64,000 nucleotides of DNA from Oricola sp. (GTDB taxonomy: Bacteria > Pseudomonadota > Alphaproteobacteria > Rhizobiales > Rhizobiaceae): assembly GCF_022763245.1 (NCBI RefSeq), contig NZ_JALEGV010000014.1, positions 124,001 to 188,000 on the forward strand. Direction: 5' to 3'. Below, in pieces: positions 1 through 9,262 of this stretch (its first letter is position 1; each line of letters begins with the position of its first letter). Under the pieces are notes generated by a model. It made no database searches and was not told where the DNA came from. It saw nothing but the letters and a program-made list of their open reading frames with translations. A program made the position numbers and the translations under genes.

Positions 1-1138
1 CGGCTTCCCGGACGACGCCGTTTTCGTCGATCTTAACCGCAATGCCCGAGACCTCGGCGCCGTCGGTCAGGTTGGAGAGCCCGTCGACGATGGCGAGGTC
101 GCCCTCCTCGAGGCCTTCGGTCACCACCCAGCTGCTCTCGTAGGAGCCGATCGTCGTCAGCGTGCGTTGCCGGGCCACGCCGTCCTCGGCGACCCACAGG
201 TTCAGCGCGCCGTCGGCGCCGCGGGTCGTCGCCCGCTGCGGAACGAGAAAGGCGTTGCGGGTGCCGACCGTCACCTTAGCCCGAACGAACATGCCGGGCA
301 GGATGAGATGATCCGGGTTGTCGAACTGGATGCGCAGTCCGATCGATCCCGTCGTCGATGACACCACGAAGTCGGGGCTGACCATCTCGCCGGTCCTGTC
401 GTAGACAGCGCCGTTCTCCAGCGTCAGCGTCACGTCGAGCTTTTCGCCCGGCGAGACCGCGCCTTCGCTGATCTGCTGGCGCATGCGCAGGATCCGGGCG
501 CTCGATTCCATCATGTCGACATAGATCGGATCGAGCCGGGTCACGGTCGCCAGCGCATCGGACTGGCTGGCGGTCACGACCGCGCCGACCGAGACTTGCG
601 GTACGCCGACATTGCCGTTGATGGGGCTCGTCACCGTGGTGTGGGCGAGATTGACGCGCGCCGTTCGCAGGCTCGCCTCGGCCGCCCTGACATCCGCTTC
701 GGCCTGTTTGAGCGTGACGCGCGCCGATTCCAGTTCGATTTCGGTGACGCTCGACCCCAGAAGCGACTCATACCTGTCGAATGTCGTTTGGGCCTGCGGC
801 ACGGCGACCTCCGCCCGTGCGAGTTCGGCCTCCGCCTGGGCGACGGTCGCTTCGTAGCTGTCGGCGGAAATGCGGAACAGCGGGTCGCCGGTTTTGACCT
901 GCGTGCCGGGCTTGTAGAGGATTTCGTCGATGGCGCCGCCGACCTGGGGCCGGATGTCGGTCTGCTCATAGGCGACCGCGCGGCCCGGAAGGGTGACGGA
1001 ATAGGGGACGTCCTGGCGGGTCATCTCGATCGTTCCGACCTCGGTGGGGCCGGCCGCGCCGCCCGGCGGCATCTGGGCGAAGGCTGCAGCGGACGGCAGG
1101 CAAAGCGCCAGCGCGAGGAGGAGGGAGGCGTGTCTCAT
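1..1138 (-). CDS. RND efflux periplasmic adaptor subunit (HlyD/AcrA family), cut by left edge
   Basis: Membrane-fusion (adaptor) protein that links an inner-membrane RND pump to an outer-membrane channel for drug or metabolite export. 379 codons are visible, nearly the usual 370-400, so only the C-terminus is missing. A signal peptide ends near residue 21 (hydrophobic run, then AAAFAQ). A first lipoyl-like strand pair (PGRAVAYEQTDIRPQVGG) leads into an alpha-helical hairpin rich in Ala/Glu, then the return lipoyl half (ARVNLAHTTVTSPINGNVG), then beta-barrel segments. Its ATG overlaps the stop of the upstream sensor kinase (ATGA), so all three genes form one operon. The pump gene should lie beyond the left edge; this is inferred from the family, not seen. 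Confidence 0.88.
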   Translation of the reverse strand, partial: MRHASLLLALALCLPSAAAFAQMPPGGAAGPTEVGTIEMTRQDVPYSVTLPGRAVAYEQTDIRPQVGGAIDEILYKPGTQVKTGDPLFRISADSYEATVAQAEAELARAEVAVPQAQTTFDRYESLLGSSVTEIELESARVTLKQAEADVRAAEASLRTARVNLAHTTVTSPINGNVGVPQVSVGAVVTASQSDALATVTRLDPIYVDMMESSARILRMRQQISEGAVSPGEKLDVTLTLENGAVYDRTGEMVSPDFVVSSTTGSIGLRIQFDNPDHLILPGMFVRAKVTVGTRNAFLVPQRATTRGADGALNLWVAEDGVARQRTLTTIGSYESSWVVTEGLEEGDLAIVDGLSNLTDGAEVSGIAVKIDENGVVREA

Positions 1139-2436
1139 GGGATCTGCTTCTTGTCTTTGGGCGCGGCAGCGGTCGTCTGCTTCGCCTGGCCTGTCGGAAA
1201 GGTGATTGTCTGTCGAAGGCCGCCTTCGGGCCGGTTCTGCACCGCGATCGTTCCACCGTAGCGCTGGATGATCTCGCGGGCGATCGCCATGCCAAGTCCG
1301 GCGCCGGGCACGGTCTTGCGGCGTGAGATGTCCACCCGGAAGAACGGTTCGAAGACCCGGTCGATCTGGTCGGCCGGAATGCCGGGGCCGTTGTCGTCGA
1401 TCGTGAGCACGGCCTTTTCCTTCGCCTGCGCCAGGCCGACCTTTGCGCCGCCGCCATGGGTGGCCGCGTTGACGACAAGGTTTCGCAGCGCACGCTTCAG
1501 CGCGGCCGGTCCAGCCTTGATCTCGATTGCGGGCAGTTTGCCGATCGTCGCGGACATGTGCAGCTGGTCCATCTCCTCGGCGATGTCGTGCAGCAGTTTG
1601 TCGAGCCGGGCGGTCTCGGCGCCGGACGATCCCACTTCCTCGCGCACCAGCTGGATGGCGCTGTCGGCGATCATGTCGAGCTCCGCGAGGTCGGCGAGCC
1701 ATTTGCTGCGCTCCTCGTCGTCGGCGATGAACTCGGCGCGCAGCCGCATGCGGGTCATCGGCGTGCGCAGATCGTGGCCGGCGGCGGCGACGAGCCGCAT
1801 GCGGCTTTCCATCGCGAATTTCAGGCGCTCCGTGAGCCGGTTCAGGGCCTGCGCCGTGGCGCGCACTTCCGCCGGTCCGTCATCCGGGATCTGCCCGATG
1901 ACGGCGTCCGAACCGATGGAATTGGCGGCCCTTTCGACAAGGCGAAGCGGCCGGGTGATCATCGACGTGGCGTAGAGCGCGACGACGGTGCTGCCGGCGA
2001 GGATGAGCAGGATCCACATGGCCAGGATCCGCCACTGGCCGGAGGGCGGTTTGAAGCGCGGCATGCGGAACAGCAATTGTTCGCCATTCGACAACGCCAC
2101 CGCAGCCACAAACTGCCGCTCATCACCGGATTCCGTGATGACGGCGTCGCGTCGCGGGCCTGTTTCGGCCAGCGCGCGTGTCAGGGCGGCCGTGTAGCCC
2201 TCTTCGACCGTCGAGCCATCCGGCACCGCGTCGAGGAACAGGCCGGAATCGGCGCTGTCGATGCCGTTGGTCTCGACCTCGGCGGCGATCACCTGGATCA
2301 TGCGCGCGACGGGCTGGATCGTGTCCTCCGGGCGCGGCCCGCGCAGGATCAGGATGACGGTGAGCGTCGCAAGGGCGACCACGCAGGCGATCGCGACCAC
2401 GAGTAGGACGGCAATGCGGGCGCGCAGCGTCGTCAC
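1135..2436 (-). CDS. Sensor histidine kinase (HAMP, HisKA, HATPase)
   Basis: Inner-membrane sensor kinase of 433 residues. Two membrane helices lie at about residues 8-32 and 137-160 around a periplasmic sensing region of some 100 residues. A HAMP linker follows (about 160-212), then the dimerisation/phosphoacceptor helix with AAGHDLRTP (His221), and a C-terminal ATPase domain with an N box (NLVVNAATHGG), G1 box (DNGPGIP), F box (FEPFFRVD) and G2 box (GAGLGMAIA). It lies downstream of the response regulator with a 4-base overlap and is followed by an efflux adaptor, so it probably controls efflux in response to a membrane or toxic-compound signal. The signal is unknown. Confidence 0.92.
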   Translation of the reverse strand: MTTLRARIAVLLVVAIACVVALATLTVILILRGPRPEDTIQPVARMIQVIAAEVETNGIDSADSGLFLDAVPDGSTVEEGYTAALTRALAETGPRRDAVITESGDERQFVAAVALSNGEQLLFRMPRFKPPSGQWRILAMWILLILAGSTVVALYATSMITRPLRLVERAANSIGSDAVIGQIPDDGPAEVRATAQALNRLTERLKFAMESRMRLVAAAGHDLRTPMTRMRLRAEFIADDEERSKWLADLAELDMIADSAIQLVREEVGSSGAETARLDKLLHDIAEEMDQLHMSATIGKLPAIEIKAGPAALKRALRNLVVNAATHGGGAKVGLAQAKEKAVLTIDDNGPGIPADQIDRVFEPFFRVDISRRKTVPGAGLGMAIAREIIQRYGGTIAVQNRPEGGLRQTITFPTGQAKQTTAAAPKDKKQIP

Positions 2437-3155
2437 GGCAGGTCCTCCCCGAGTGTTTCCACGGGCACGGAGAGCTGGTAGCCGCCATTGCGCACTGTCT
2501 TGATCAGATCGGCGCCGGACCCGTCGTCGAGCTTGCGCCGCAGGCGGCTGACGAGGACGTCGATCGAGCGATCGAACGGGCCGCGGTCACGGCCCTGGGT
2601 CAGGTCGAGCAGGCGGTCGCGCGAGAGGACGCGACCGGGCCGGTCGAGAAATGCCACGAGAAGATCGAATTCGGCGCCGGTCAGCTGGATCGCCTCGCCC
2701 GCTCCGCTGGTAACAGATCGCGTTGCGGCGTCGGCGGTGAAGTCGGCGAACTGGTATGTCCCGGCCGATCCCGGCGCTTCGCTGCCGGCGCGCCGCAGGA
2801 CGGCCTTGATGCGGGCGACGAGTTCGCGCGGATTGAAGGGTTTGCCGAGATAGTCGTCGGCGCCGATTTCCAGCCCGACGATGCGGTCCACGTCTTCCTT
2901 CAGGGCGGTGAGGAGGATGATCGGCGTCTTGTTCTTCGCCGCCCGCAGGTCGCGGCAGATGTCGAGGCCGGAGCCGTCCGGCAGCATGATGTCGAGGACG
3001 ATCAGATCCGGACGGCAATCGGCGATCCCCTTTTCGAGGGATCGCCGACTCTCGGCCGTCGTTACACGATACCCCTGGTCCTTGAGATATCTGCCGAGAA
3101 GGGATCGGATTTCCTGGTCGTCGTCGACGACAAAGATGTGGTGGTCCGGTGTCAT
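2433..3155 (-). CDS. OmpR-family response regulator
   Basis: Two-domain transcription factor of 240 residues. The receiver domain has the acidic pocket (VVDDDQE), phosphoacceptor Asp55 (LIVLDIMLPDGSG) and the conserved Lys in GKPFNPREL. The C-terminal winged helix has SIDVLVSRLRRKLDDG and VRNGGYQL. I chose the ATG at 3155 (MTPDHHIF...) because AGGAA lies just upstream and the receiver fold begins there; an in-frame start at 3245 would add 30 unrelated residues and run into an inverted repeat. It is the first gene of the regulator-kinase-efflux adaptor operon and probably regulates it. Confidence 0.92.
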   Translation of the reverse strand: MTPDHHIFVVDDDQEIRSLLGRYLKDQGYRVTTAESRRSLEKGIADCRPDLIVLDIMLPDGSGLDICRDLRAAKNKTPIILLTALKEDVDRIVGLEIGADDYLGKPFNPRELVARIKAVLRRAGSEAPGSAGTYQFADFTADAATRSVTSGAGEAIQLTGAEFDLLVAFLDRPGRVLSRDRLLDLTQGRDRGPFDRSIDVLVSRLRRKLDDGSGADLIKTVRNGGYQLSVPVETLGEDLP

Positions 3156-3207
3156 ATTGGTTCCTGCCAACCCTATACGGCCTGAAGTCCAGATTACGTA
3201 GCGTCGT

Positions 3208-3256
3208 TTTGCAACCGAATGTTTCATGGCCTTGGCCGGAAACATTCGGTTACAAA
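3208..3256. promoter_or_regulatory. Long inverted repeat upstream of the response regulator
   Basis: Arms TTTGCAACCGAATGTTTC (3208-3225) and GAAACATTCGGTTACAAA (3239-3256) match at 17 of 18 positions. The 13-base spacer holds another perfect palindrome, GGCCTTGGCC (3228-3237). It sits between the stop of the vWA gene and the start of the response regulator, both on the minus strand. It could be an operator for the two-component system or a transcription terminator of the vWA operon; no T-run follows on the minus strand, which favours an operator. The role is inferred. Confidence 0.55.
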
Positions 3257-3287
3257 TTTCGAGTGCGTGCGGAGAGGCAGGCGGTCT

Positions 3288-4475
3288 CTACGCGTCGCCA
3301 GCGATCAGCTTGATGTCGTTGGCGGCGGCCCAGTCGCCGATGTCGCCCCGCTTGAGAGCGGTGGCCATCATGTCGGGAAACTGGTCCGGCGTGCAGGCGA
3401 AAACGGGGATGCCGAGCAGCGCGACCTTCGCCGCCATCTGGTGGTCGAAGGCCGGCTTTCCGTCGTCCGACAAGGCAAGCAGCACGATGACATTGACCCC
3501 GGCGCGCACAAGCGCGGCCATGCGCTGGAGCAGTTCCGTCGCGTTGCCGCCCTCGTAGAGGTCGGTGATCAGGACGAGATGCGACTTCAAAGGTTGCCCG
3601 ATGCGGTCGGCGCAATAGGCGACGGCCTGGTTGATGTCGGTACCGCCGCCGAGCTGGACGCCGAAAAGCACCTCCACCGGATCGGCGAGATCGTCGGTGA
3701 GGTCGAGGATCGCCGTGTCGAAGCAGACGAGCTTGGTGCGGATCACGGGAAGCGACGCCATGACGGCCGCGAAGATCGAGGCGTAGATGACCGAGCTGGC
3801 CATCGAACCGGACTGATCGACGCACAGCACAACCTCGTCGAGATCGGCCATGCGGCGCTGCCGGCGGGCGAAACCGACCAGTTTCTCCGGCACGATGGTC
3901 TTGTGCTCCGGCTGGTAGTGTCGAAGGTTCGCGGAAATGGTGCGCGGCCAGTCGATGTCGGCGAAGCGCGGGCGGCGGGTCCGCCTGCCTCGATCTCGCG
4001 CGCCGCGGATCGCCTCGGCGGTGCGGCGCTCCAGCCGCTCCATGAGCTGCGCCACGATGCGCGCGATGATCTCGCGCGCCATCGTCTTGGTCTTTTCCGG
4101 CATGATCGAACGCAGCGAGATCAGGTCGGCGACGAGATCGACATCGGCTTCCACGGCCTGCAGGAATTCGGGCTCCATCAGCATCTGCTTCAGGTCCAGC
4201 CGCTCGAAGGCGTCTTTCTGGACGATCTGCACCACCGAGGAGGGGAAGCAGGACCGGATGTCGTCCATCCAGGCCGCGACCTTCGGCGCGGACCGTCCCA
4301 TGCCGCCGCGCCGCTTGCCGCCGGCCGGGTCGTCATTGTCGTAGAGGGCCGAAAGCGCGCGGTTGAGCCGGGTATCGGCCTCGCTCATCGCGGCGGCTTC
4401 GCCTGGCTCGGGTTCCGCGCCGGTCGCCAGGCGCCAGCGCCGCTCCCGCTCTTTCGCGTCGCCGCCCGATGTCAT
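3288..4475 (-). CDS. vWA domain protein of the MoxR/SWIM operon
   Basis: 395-residue protein with a basic, helical N-terminal half and a C-terminal von Willebrand factor A domain. The metal-binding MIDAS signature D-x-S-x-S is present as CVDQSGSMASS (Asp220, Ser222, Ser224), followed by the Thr region FDTAILDLTDD and the Asp of LITDLYEGG. In known systems vWA proteins pair with MoxR-type AAA+ ATPases to load metals or remodel proteins. The start at 4475 overlaps the DUF5682 stop (ATGA); an upstream in-frame start at 4532 lies inside that gene and is less likely. Last gene of the five-gene operon. Confidence 0.88.
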   Translation of the reverse strand: MTSGGDAKERERRWRLATGAEPEPGEAAAMSEADTRLNRALSALYDNDDPAGGKRRGGMGRSAPKVAAWMDDIRSCFPSSVVQIVQKDAFERLDLKQMLMEPEFLQAVEADVDLVADLISLRSIMPEKTKTMAREIIARIVAQLMERLERRTAEAIRGARDRGRRTRRPRFADIDWPRTISANLRHYQPEHKTIVPEKLVGFARRQRRMADLDEVVLCVDQSGSMASSVIYASIFAAVMASLPVIRTKLVCFDTAILDLTDDLADPVEVLFGVQLGGGTDINQAVAYCADRIGQPLKSHLVLITDLYEGGNATELLQRMAALVRAGVNVIVLLALSDDGKPAFDHQMAAKVALLGIPVFACTPDQFPDMMATALKRGDIGDWAAANDIKLIAGDA

Positions 4476-6745
4476 GGCCGCCTCCCGCCGTTCTCGAACA
4501 GGTCGTTCAGCGTGGCCATCTGTAGTTCCCATACGTCAGCGCGGCCCGGCACGGGAACGAGCCCCGACGGGCCATCGCCGCGTCGGCCGATCATCGCATC
4601 GAGCATGCGCCGTCGTTCCATCCGGTCGAGATTGGAGAAGACGCGGCGCAGAAGCGGCAGGCTGGCCGTGAACGCTTCATCATCGAGCCCGCAGATCCAT
4701 TCGTCGACGCTTTCGCGCAGCGGCGCGTCGTGGATCAGGCGCGGCGCGATGCCGTCGAAGAAGCCCTCGAAGAACGCCGCCGCGTCGGCCACCGCGGTGC
4801 CCGGCGACAGGTGCCGGGCAAGCAGCGATGCGATGTCCTCGCCCGAGATGTCGCCTGCCTCGTAGAGCAGTTGCGTCGCCTTGCCGCGCACCATCGGGCT
4901 GGTCTGCCGGCCGTCGACCAGGCGTTCCAGACCCTGTCGCCAGTGTTCCTCGATTGCGTCGCCGAACTGGACCAGCCGCACGGCCGCATCGGCGCCACGC
5001 AGCGCGCCGGCAAACGCGCCGGACGCGTCCGCGTCGAGGTCGCGGCCGGCATAATCCAGTTCGACGGCGCAGCTTGTGACGAGCCGCGCCATCAGCCCGG
5101 GCAGCGATCCAAGCGCGGTCGAGCGGGCGTGGCCGTAGCGGATCGTGTCGCCGAGCGGGGGTAGGGTGCGCAAGATGTCGAGGCAATCGGACGCGAGCGC
5201 CGATTTCTCTTCCAGAACCTCAAGGCCCGTCGCGACGGCTTCGTCGAGATTGGCGGTGATTGCGTCATAGACGCCGGTGGCGGCCGCAGACAGCGTCTCC
5301 GCCTTCTTCAACCGATCGGCCAGGCGACTGGCCGCCGCCTTTTCGATCGTCGGACCGTAGACGAGGTTCTCGACCAGGCGCACGGAATATTCCGGGTTCC
5401 ATTCGAGCGCCCATTTCTCGCGGAACGTGCCGCGGCTGCGTCCGGCGTCCGCCAGGGTGCCCCATGGCACGTCGAGGATGTTCAGGCGGTGCAGGAGCGT
5501 CGATCGGGCGAGCCCGCTTTCGGAACGCAGGTCGACGGAGAGTTCGCGTTCGAGTTCCTCGGGCTTCAGGCGGGTCGCCTTCTGCTGGCGTTGCAAATCC
5601 TCGAGAAGCGGCGCGAGCGGCATGTCGTTCGGGATTTCGCCGATTTGCCAGCCAATCAGCAGTTCGTCGGAGATGAGGTTCCAGAGCGATGCCTCGCCGT
5701 GGAAAAGGCAGGCGACGGCGGCGTCGCGCAGTTCCTCGAAACCCGGGTTCGGCCGTTCGCGGATGGCGGCAAGCGTGATCGCCAGCCTCTCGGCCTCGAT
5801 CAGCGACGCCGTCGGGGCGATGTGGCCGCGAGCGCGCAGTGTCGCGGCGATGCGCGCGAGCCAGCGCGTGGCGACTTGGCCGTGATCGTGGCACTGCCAG
5901 ATATGCAGGCACCAGCCGGGCGCGGCGACGCCGGCCCCGTATCCGCGCGAGAAGGCGAGCCGTGCAGACGTCCACGGCGCCCAGGTCGCGGCCAGTTTCT
6001 GCTTCTTCATGCCCTTCAGGATCTGGCGATCATTGGCGCGGCTGCCGGCCGCCCGCAGCGCGGGCACGTGCCAGGCGCCGCAAACGACCGCGATGGCGCC
6101 CTCGAATTCCTTCAGTGCCGCGGCGATCTCAAGGCGCATATGCGCTTCGCGGCGCATTTCGCGTTTCGGGATTTCCGCCTCGCCTTCGCGCAGCGCGGTC
6201 ATGGCGTCGCCGATCGCCTCGAAGACCGGTCCAGGGCTCGGGTTTTCCTCGATGATGTCGGACCACCAGCTTTCGCCGTCCTCGTATCCGGCGGCGTCGG
6301 CGAGCGCGCCGATCGGATCGCGGATCAGCGGCACGTTCTCTTCGCCGGTTCCTTCGGGCGAAGATGGATCCTCGGTGTCGTTCGACCCATCCTCGGACGT
6401 CGGATCGTCGGGAAAACGGGCTGCGAAGGGCAGGTCGATGAAGCGCACCGGCCTGCCGTTTGCCAGCGCCCAGCGCGCGGCCTGGTATTCGGGCGAGAAG
6501 ACGGCGAACGGCCAGAAGGCGGCGTCGGACGGGGTGTCTTTCGGATAGCACAGCAGTGCGACCGGCGGCTTCATCGCGTCGTCGGCGAGATAGTCGATCA
6601 ACGGGCTCGCGTCGCTCGGGCCTTCGATCAGGACGGCTTCGGGCTGCAACGACTCCAAGGCGTCGAGGAGTTGGCGCGCCGAACCCGGCCCGTGGTGGCG
6701 GACCCCGAAATAGGTGACGCGGCTGTCCTTCCTGGGAGAAGACAT
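4472..6745 (-). CDS. DUF5682 family protein
   Basis: Large 757-residue cytoplasmic protein without signal peptide or membrane helices. The N-terminus (VTYFGVRHHGPGSA, then AVLIEGPSDASPL and VALLCYPKDTPSDAAFWPFA) is typical of the DUF5682 family, which is found almost only beside MoxR, vWA, SWIM and DUF5691 genes. An acidic Ser/Asp/Glu-rich linker lies near residues 110-130. The rest is mainly helical. No biochemical activity is established for the family. The start lies 7 bases after the ATPase stop, and the stop overlaps the vWA start, so it is translated as part of the operon. Confidence 0.82.
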   Translation of the reverse strand: MSSPRKDSRVTYFGVRHHGPGSARQLLDALESLQPEAVLIEGPSDASPLIDYLADDAMKPPVALLCYPKDTPSDAAFWPFAVFSPEYQAARWALANGRPVRFIDLPFAARFPDDPTSEDGSNDTEDPSSPEGTGEENVPLIRDPIGALADAAGYEDGESWWSDIIEENPSPGPVFEAIGDAMTALREGEAEIPKREMRREAHMRLEIAAALKEFEGAIAVVCGAWHVPALRAAGSRANDRQILKGMKKQKLAATWAPWTSARLAFSRGYGAGVAAPGWCLHIWQCHDHGQVATRWLARIAATLRARGHIAPTASLIEAERLAITLAAIRERPNPGFEELRDAAVACLFHGEASLWNLISDELLIGWQIGEIPNDMPLAPLLEDLQRQQKATRLKPEELERELSVDLRSESGLARSTLLHRLNILDVPWGTLADAGRSRGTFREKWALEWNPEYSVRLVENLVYGPTIEKAAASRLADRLKKAETLSAAATGVYDAITANLDEAVATGLEVLEEKSALASDCLDILRTLPPLGDTIRYGHARSTALGSLPGLMARLVTSCAVELDYAGRDLDADASGAFAGALRGADAAVRLVQFGDAIEEHWRQGLERLVDGRQTSPMVRGKATQLLYEAGDISGEDIASLLARHLSPGTAVADAAAFFEGFFDGIAPRLIHDAPLRESVDEWICGLDDEAFTASLPLLRRVFSNLDRMERRRMLDAMIGRRGDGPSGLVPVPGRADVWELQMATLNDLFENGGRRP

Positions 6746-6752
6746 CGCCTGC

Positions 6753-7832
6753 TCAGAGGTGCTCGGTCAGGGCGGCGTAATAGGCGGCGTAGTCGCCTCG
6801 CTTCTTGAGCACGATCTCCAGATATTCCTCGAGCACGACCTTGTCCTGGACGGGATCCTTCACGATCGCGCCGATCATGTTCGGGGAGAGGCTTTCCGGC
6901 GTGAGTTTCCCGCCGTCGAACCATGCGGCCTGGCTGAGACCGCCGATCACGGTGGCGATCGCTTCCGCGGTCGACAGGGAGCCGCTGGGCGTCTTCAGCG
7001 TGACCTTGCCGTCGCCCGTTGTGCCGCCGCGCAACTCGCGGAAGATGGTGAGCACGCGCGCGATCTCTTCCGACACGTTTTTGGGCACGGGCAGGTCGAG
7101 CGAAACCGCCATCTCGTCGACGCGCCGGGAGACGATCTCGATTTCCTGATCCATGCTGTCCGGCAGGGGCAGGACGACGACGTTGAAGCGGCGCTTCAGA
7201 GCCGAGGACAATTCGTTGACGCCCTTGTCGCGGTTGTTGGCCGTGGCGATCACGTTGAAGCCGCGGCTGGCATAGACGGCGCTGTTGAGTTCAGGGATGG
7301 GCATCATCTTCTCGGACAGAACAGTGATCAGCGTGTCCTGGACGTCGGAGCCCATGCGCGTCAGCTCTTCCAGCCGGCACAGCGAGCCGGTCTCCATCGC
7401 CCGGTAGAGCGGCGTCGGGACAAGCGCTTCGGCGCTCGGGCCCTTGGCGAGCAACTGGGCGTAGTTCCAGCCATAGCGCACCTGGTTCTCGTCGGTGCCG
7501 GCCGTGCACTGGATGATCTTGGTGGAATCGCCCGCGATCGCCGCCGCGAGATGTTCGGAGACCCAGGATTTGGCGGTTCCCGGCACGCCGAGCAGCAGCA
7601 GCGCCCGGTCGGTCGCCAAGGTCGCGACGGCCGTCTCCATGAGCCTGCGGTTGCCGATGTATTTCGGGGTGATCTGTGTCCCGTCCGCCGCCTTGCCGCC
7701 GACGAGATAGGTGAGTACCGCCTTCGGCGACAGGACCCATCCGTTCGGTTTCTGGCTGTCGTCGCCCGTCTTCAGGGCTTCGAGTTCGGCCGCGAAGGCG
7801 GCTTCGGCTGGCAGTCGCAGAGTGTCGGTCAT
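6753..7832 (-). CDS. MoxR-type AAA+ ATPase
   Basis: 359-residue AAA+ ATPase. Walker A is GVPGTAKS (residues 82-89), sensor 1 is ATANNRDKG (about 196-204), and an arginine-finger region RRFN lies near 214. The Walker B position reads CRLEEL (about 152-157), so the usual Asp-Glu pair is Glu-Glu. Relatives in the MoxR group act as hexameric chaperones with vWA partners. The ATG at 7832 overlaps the DUF5691 stop (ATGA); longer in-frame starts upstream lie inside DUF5691 in another frame and are rejected. Third gene of the five-gene operon. Confidence 0.9.
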   Translation of the reverse strand: MTDTLRLPAEAAFAAELEALKTGDDSQKPNGWVLSPKAVLTYLVGGKAADGTQITPKYIGNRRLMETAVATLATDRALLLLGVPGTAKSWVSEHLAAAIAGDSTKIIQCTAGTDENQVRYGWNYAQLLAKGPSAEALVPTPLYRAMETGSLCRLEELTRMGSDVQDTLITVLSEKMMPIPELNSAVYASRGFNVIATANNRDKGVNELSSALKRRFNVVVLPLPDSMDQEIEIVSRRVDEMAVSLDLPVPKNVSEEIARVLTIFRELRGGTTGDGKVTLKTPSGSLSTAEAIATVIGGLSQAAWFDGGKLTPESLSPNMIGAIVKDPVQDKVVLEEYLEIVLKKRGDYAAYYAALTEHL

Positions 7833-9262
7833 GGATCGGTTTCCGGCGGTGAATCGGGATTGGGTTCGAGAAGGCTGTTGAGGCGAAGAAGCGCGGTTTC
7901 GCGGGCGCCGATGCCGAGCCCGTCCTGTCGCAACGCCTCCAGAAGGGCGGTCGCCGCGTGTCGATCGGCAAGGAGGCCGAGAAGGTCGAGGGACGAGGCA
8001 ATCCATGTCTGGCTGCGTGTGTTGTCTGCAGCGAGTGCACTTCGCGTATCTCCAAGAAGCCTGCTGCGCAGCAAGAGATCGGCCGGCATCCAGCCATAGA
8101 GGCGCAAACCCTGGTCGAGCGCAGTGCGGGTCTGCAGCGGCTCGGCCTGTATCAGGAGGCGGTGCCATTGGCGGATGTCGTCGTCCTTCATCCGGTCGGC
8201 GAGCAGGGCGACCAGCACGGGGTCGGTGGTCTTTTGGCCGAACAGGCGGGTCACGAGCGCATCGATCACCCGATCGCCGGCGGTGTGGGCGGCAAGCTCG
8301 ACGATGAGCGCGTCGCAGTCGGCGTCCTTTTGCCATTGCCACGCGTCCAGGAAAGAGCGTTCGTCATACTCCAGGGCGGCGGCGAGCGCCTCAAGCGTCA
8401 TGTCCGCGAAGAATGCACGCCGGCTTTCGATCTGAGCCGCCGTCTTCAGTTTCACCGGCGCGATTGAGCGGGAGCGCTTGAGGATGCCGCTCGTCTTCGC
8501 CTCGACATAGTGTGCGAGATCGGTGGTGGACGGAGCGATAGAATGGCCGCCCAGCCGGGCCAGGAAGCGCCGGGCCGCCGCCTGCACCTTGCCCGAGCGG
8601 TCGGATGCAAGCGTTTGAAGAAACGGAATGTCCACCGGTGACGGGTTGATGGCGAAGACCGCCATCAAGGAGGTGCGGATTTCCGCCGTCTCGCCGCCGA
8701 ACTTCTGTTCAAGCAGGCTCAGCACCGTCTCCGGCTCCGAAAGCCGCATCGCCGAAAGCGCGGACTGGCGGGCGGCAGGGAAGAACTCGTCCCAGCTGTC
8801 TGCCGTCAGCGCCGCGTCGGCGTCGGTCACGGCCTCGCCCTTGGCCACCCATTGCGCGAGCGGGAGATAGGCATCGGGAAGATGGGCGTTTCGCGGATTG
8901 GGCATCCAATCGAAGGGGTGGGCCGCATAGCCCCGCGCTTCCAGGAGCGCCAGGACGTGGCCTTCGTCCATGTGCGAACCCGCCTGTTTCATGGCGGTCT
9001 TGAAGGCGATCCTCGCCCGGTCGGGAAGGATGGGCAGTCCGGGCATGGGCAGGGGTGGACGGCTGGTCGTCGCGTCCGGCGCCTTCGGGCGGAACATGAC
9101 CTGTGCCGACTGGCCTGCAAGCGCCAGAAGGCGCAGTTCCCGTTCGGCCGGATCAGGGCCGGCGGCGTCGGCCCACGCCGGCGGCGCCACGTCGACAGCG
9201 CTGCCGCCGGTCATCCAGCGGCTCTCGATCGCCGCCAGCGATGCTGCGTGATCGTCAGTCAT
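7829..9262 (-). CDS. DUF5691 family protein
   Basis: 477-residue, Ala/Leu-rich, helical protein. Phrases such as LALAGQSAQVMFRP, DEFFPAARQSALSAMRLSEPETVLSLLEQKF and SGKVQAAARRFLARLGG suggest HEAT-like helical repeats across the middle. No catalytic motif is visible. The family occurs beside SWIM, MoxR and vWA genes, so it is probably a scaffold or adaptor of that system; this is inference from context. I chose the ATG at 9262, which overlaps the SWIM stop by 8 bases; the frame is open further upstream but only within the SWIM gene. Confidence 0.78.
   Translation of the reverse strand: MTDDHAASLAAIESRWMTGGSAVDVAPPAWADAAGPDPAERELRLLALAGQSAQVMFRPKAPDATTSRPPLPMPGLPILPDRARIAFKTAMKQAGSHMDEGHVLALLEARGYAAHPFDWMPNPRNAHLPDAYLPLAQWVAKGEAVTDADAALTADSWDEFFPAARQSALSAMRLSEPETVLSLLEQKFGGETAEIRTSLMAVFAINPSPVDIPFLQTLASDRSGKVQAAARRFLARLGGHSIAPSTTDLAHYVEAKTSGILKRSRSIAPVKLKTAAQIESRRAFFADMTLEALAAALEYDERSFLDAWQWQKDADCDALIVELAAHTAGDRVIDALVTRLFGQKTTDPVLVALLADRMKDDDIRQWHRLLIQAEPLQTRTALDQGLRLYGWMPADLLLRSRLLGDTRSALAADNTRSQTWIASSLDLLGLLADRHAATALLEALRQDGLGIGARETALLRLNSLLEPNPDSPPETDP

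Noticed and set aside
3219-4865. Long plus-strand open frame opposite the vWA gene
   Set aside because: It is the reverse complement of a well-supported vWA gene, full of His/Arg/Gly/Asp without any recognisable domain, as is usual for antisense frames in GC-rich DNA.
5489-6808. 439-codon plus-strand frame opposite DUF5682
   Set aside because: Antisense shadow of a conserved protein with clear family motifs on the minus strand; no ribosome site or domain.
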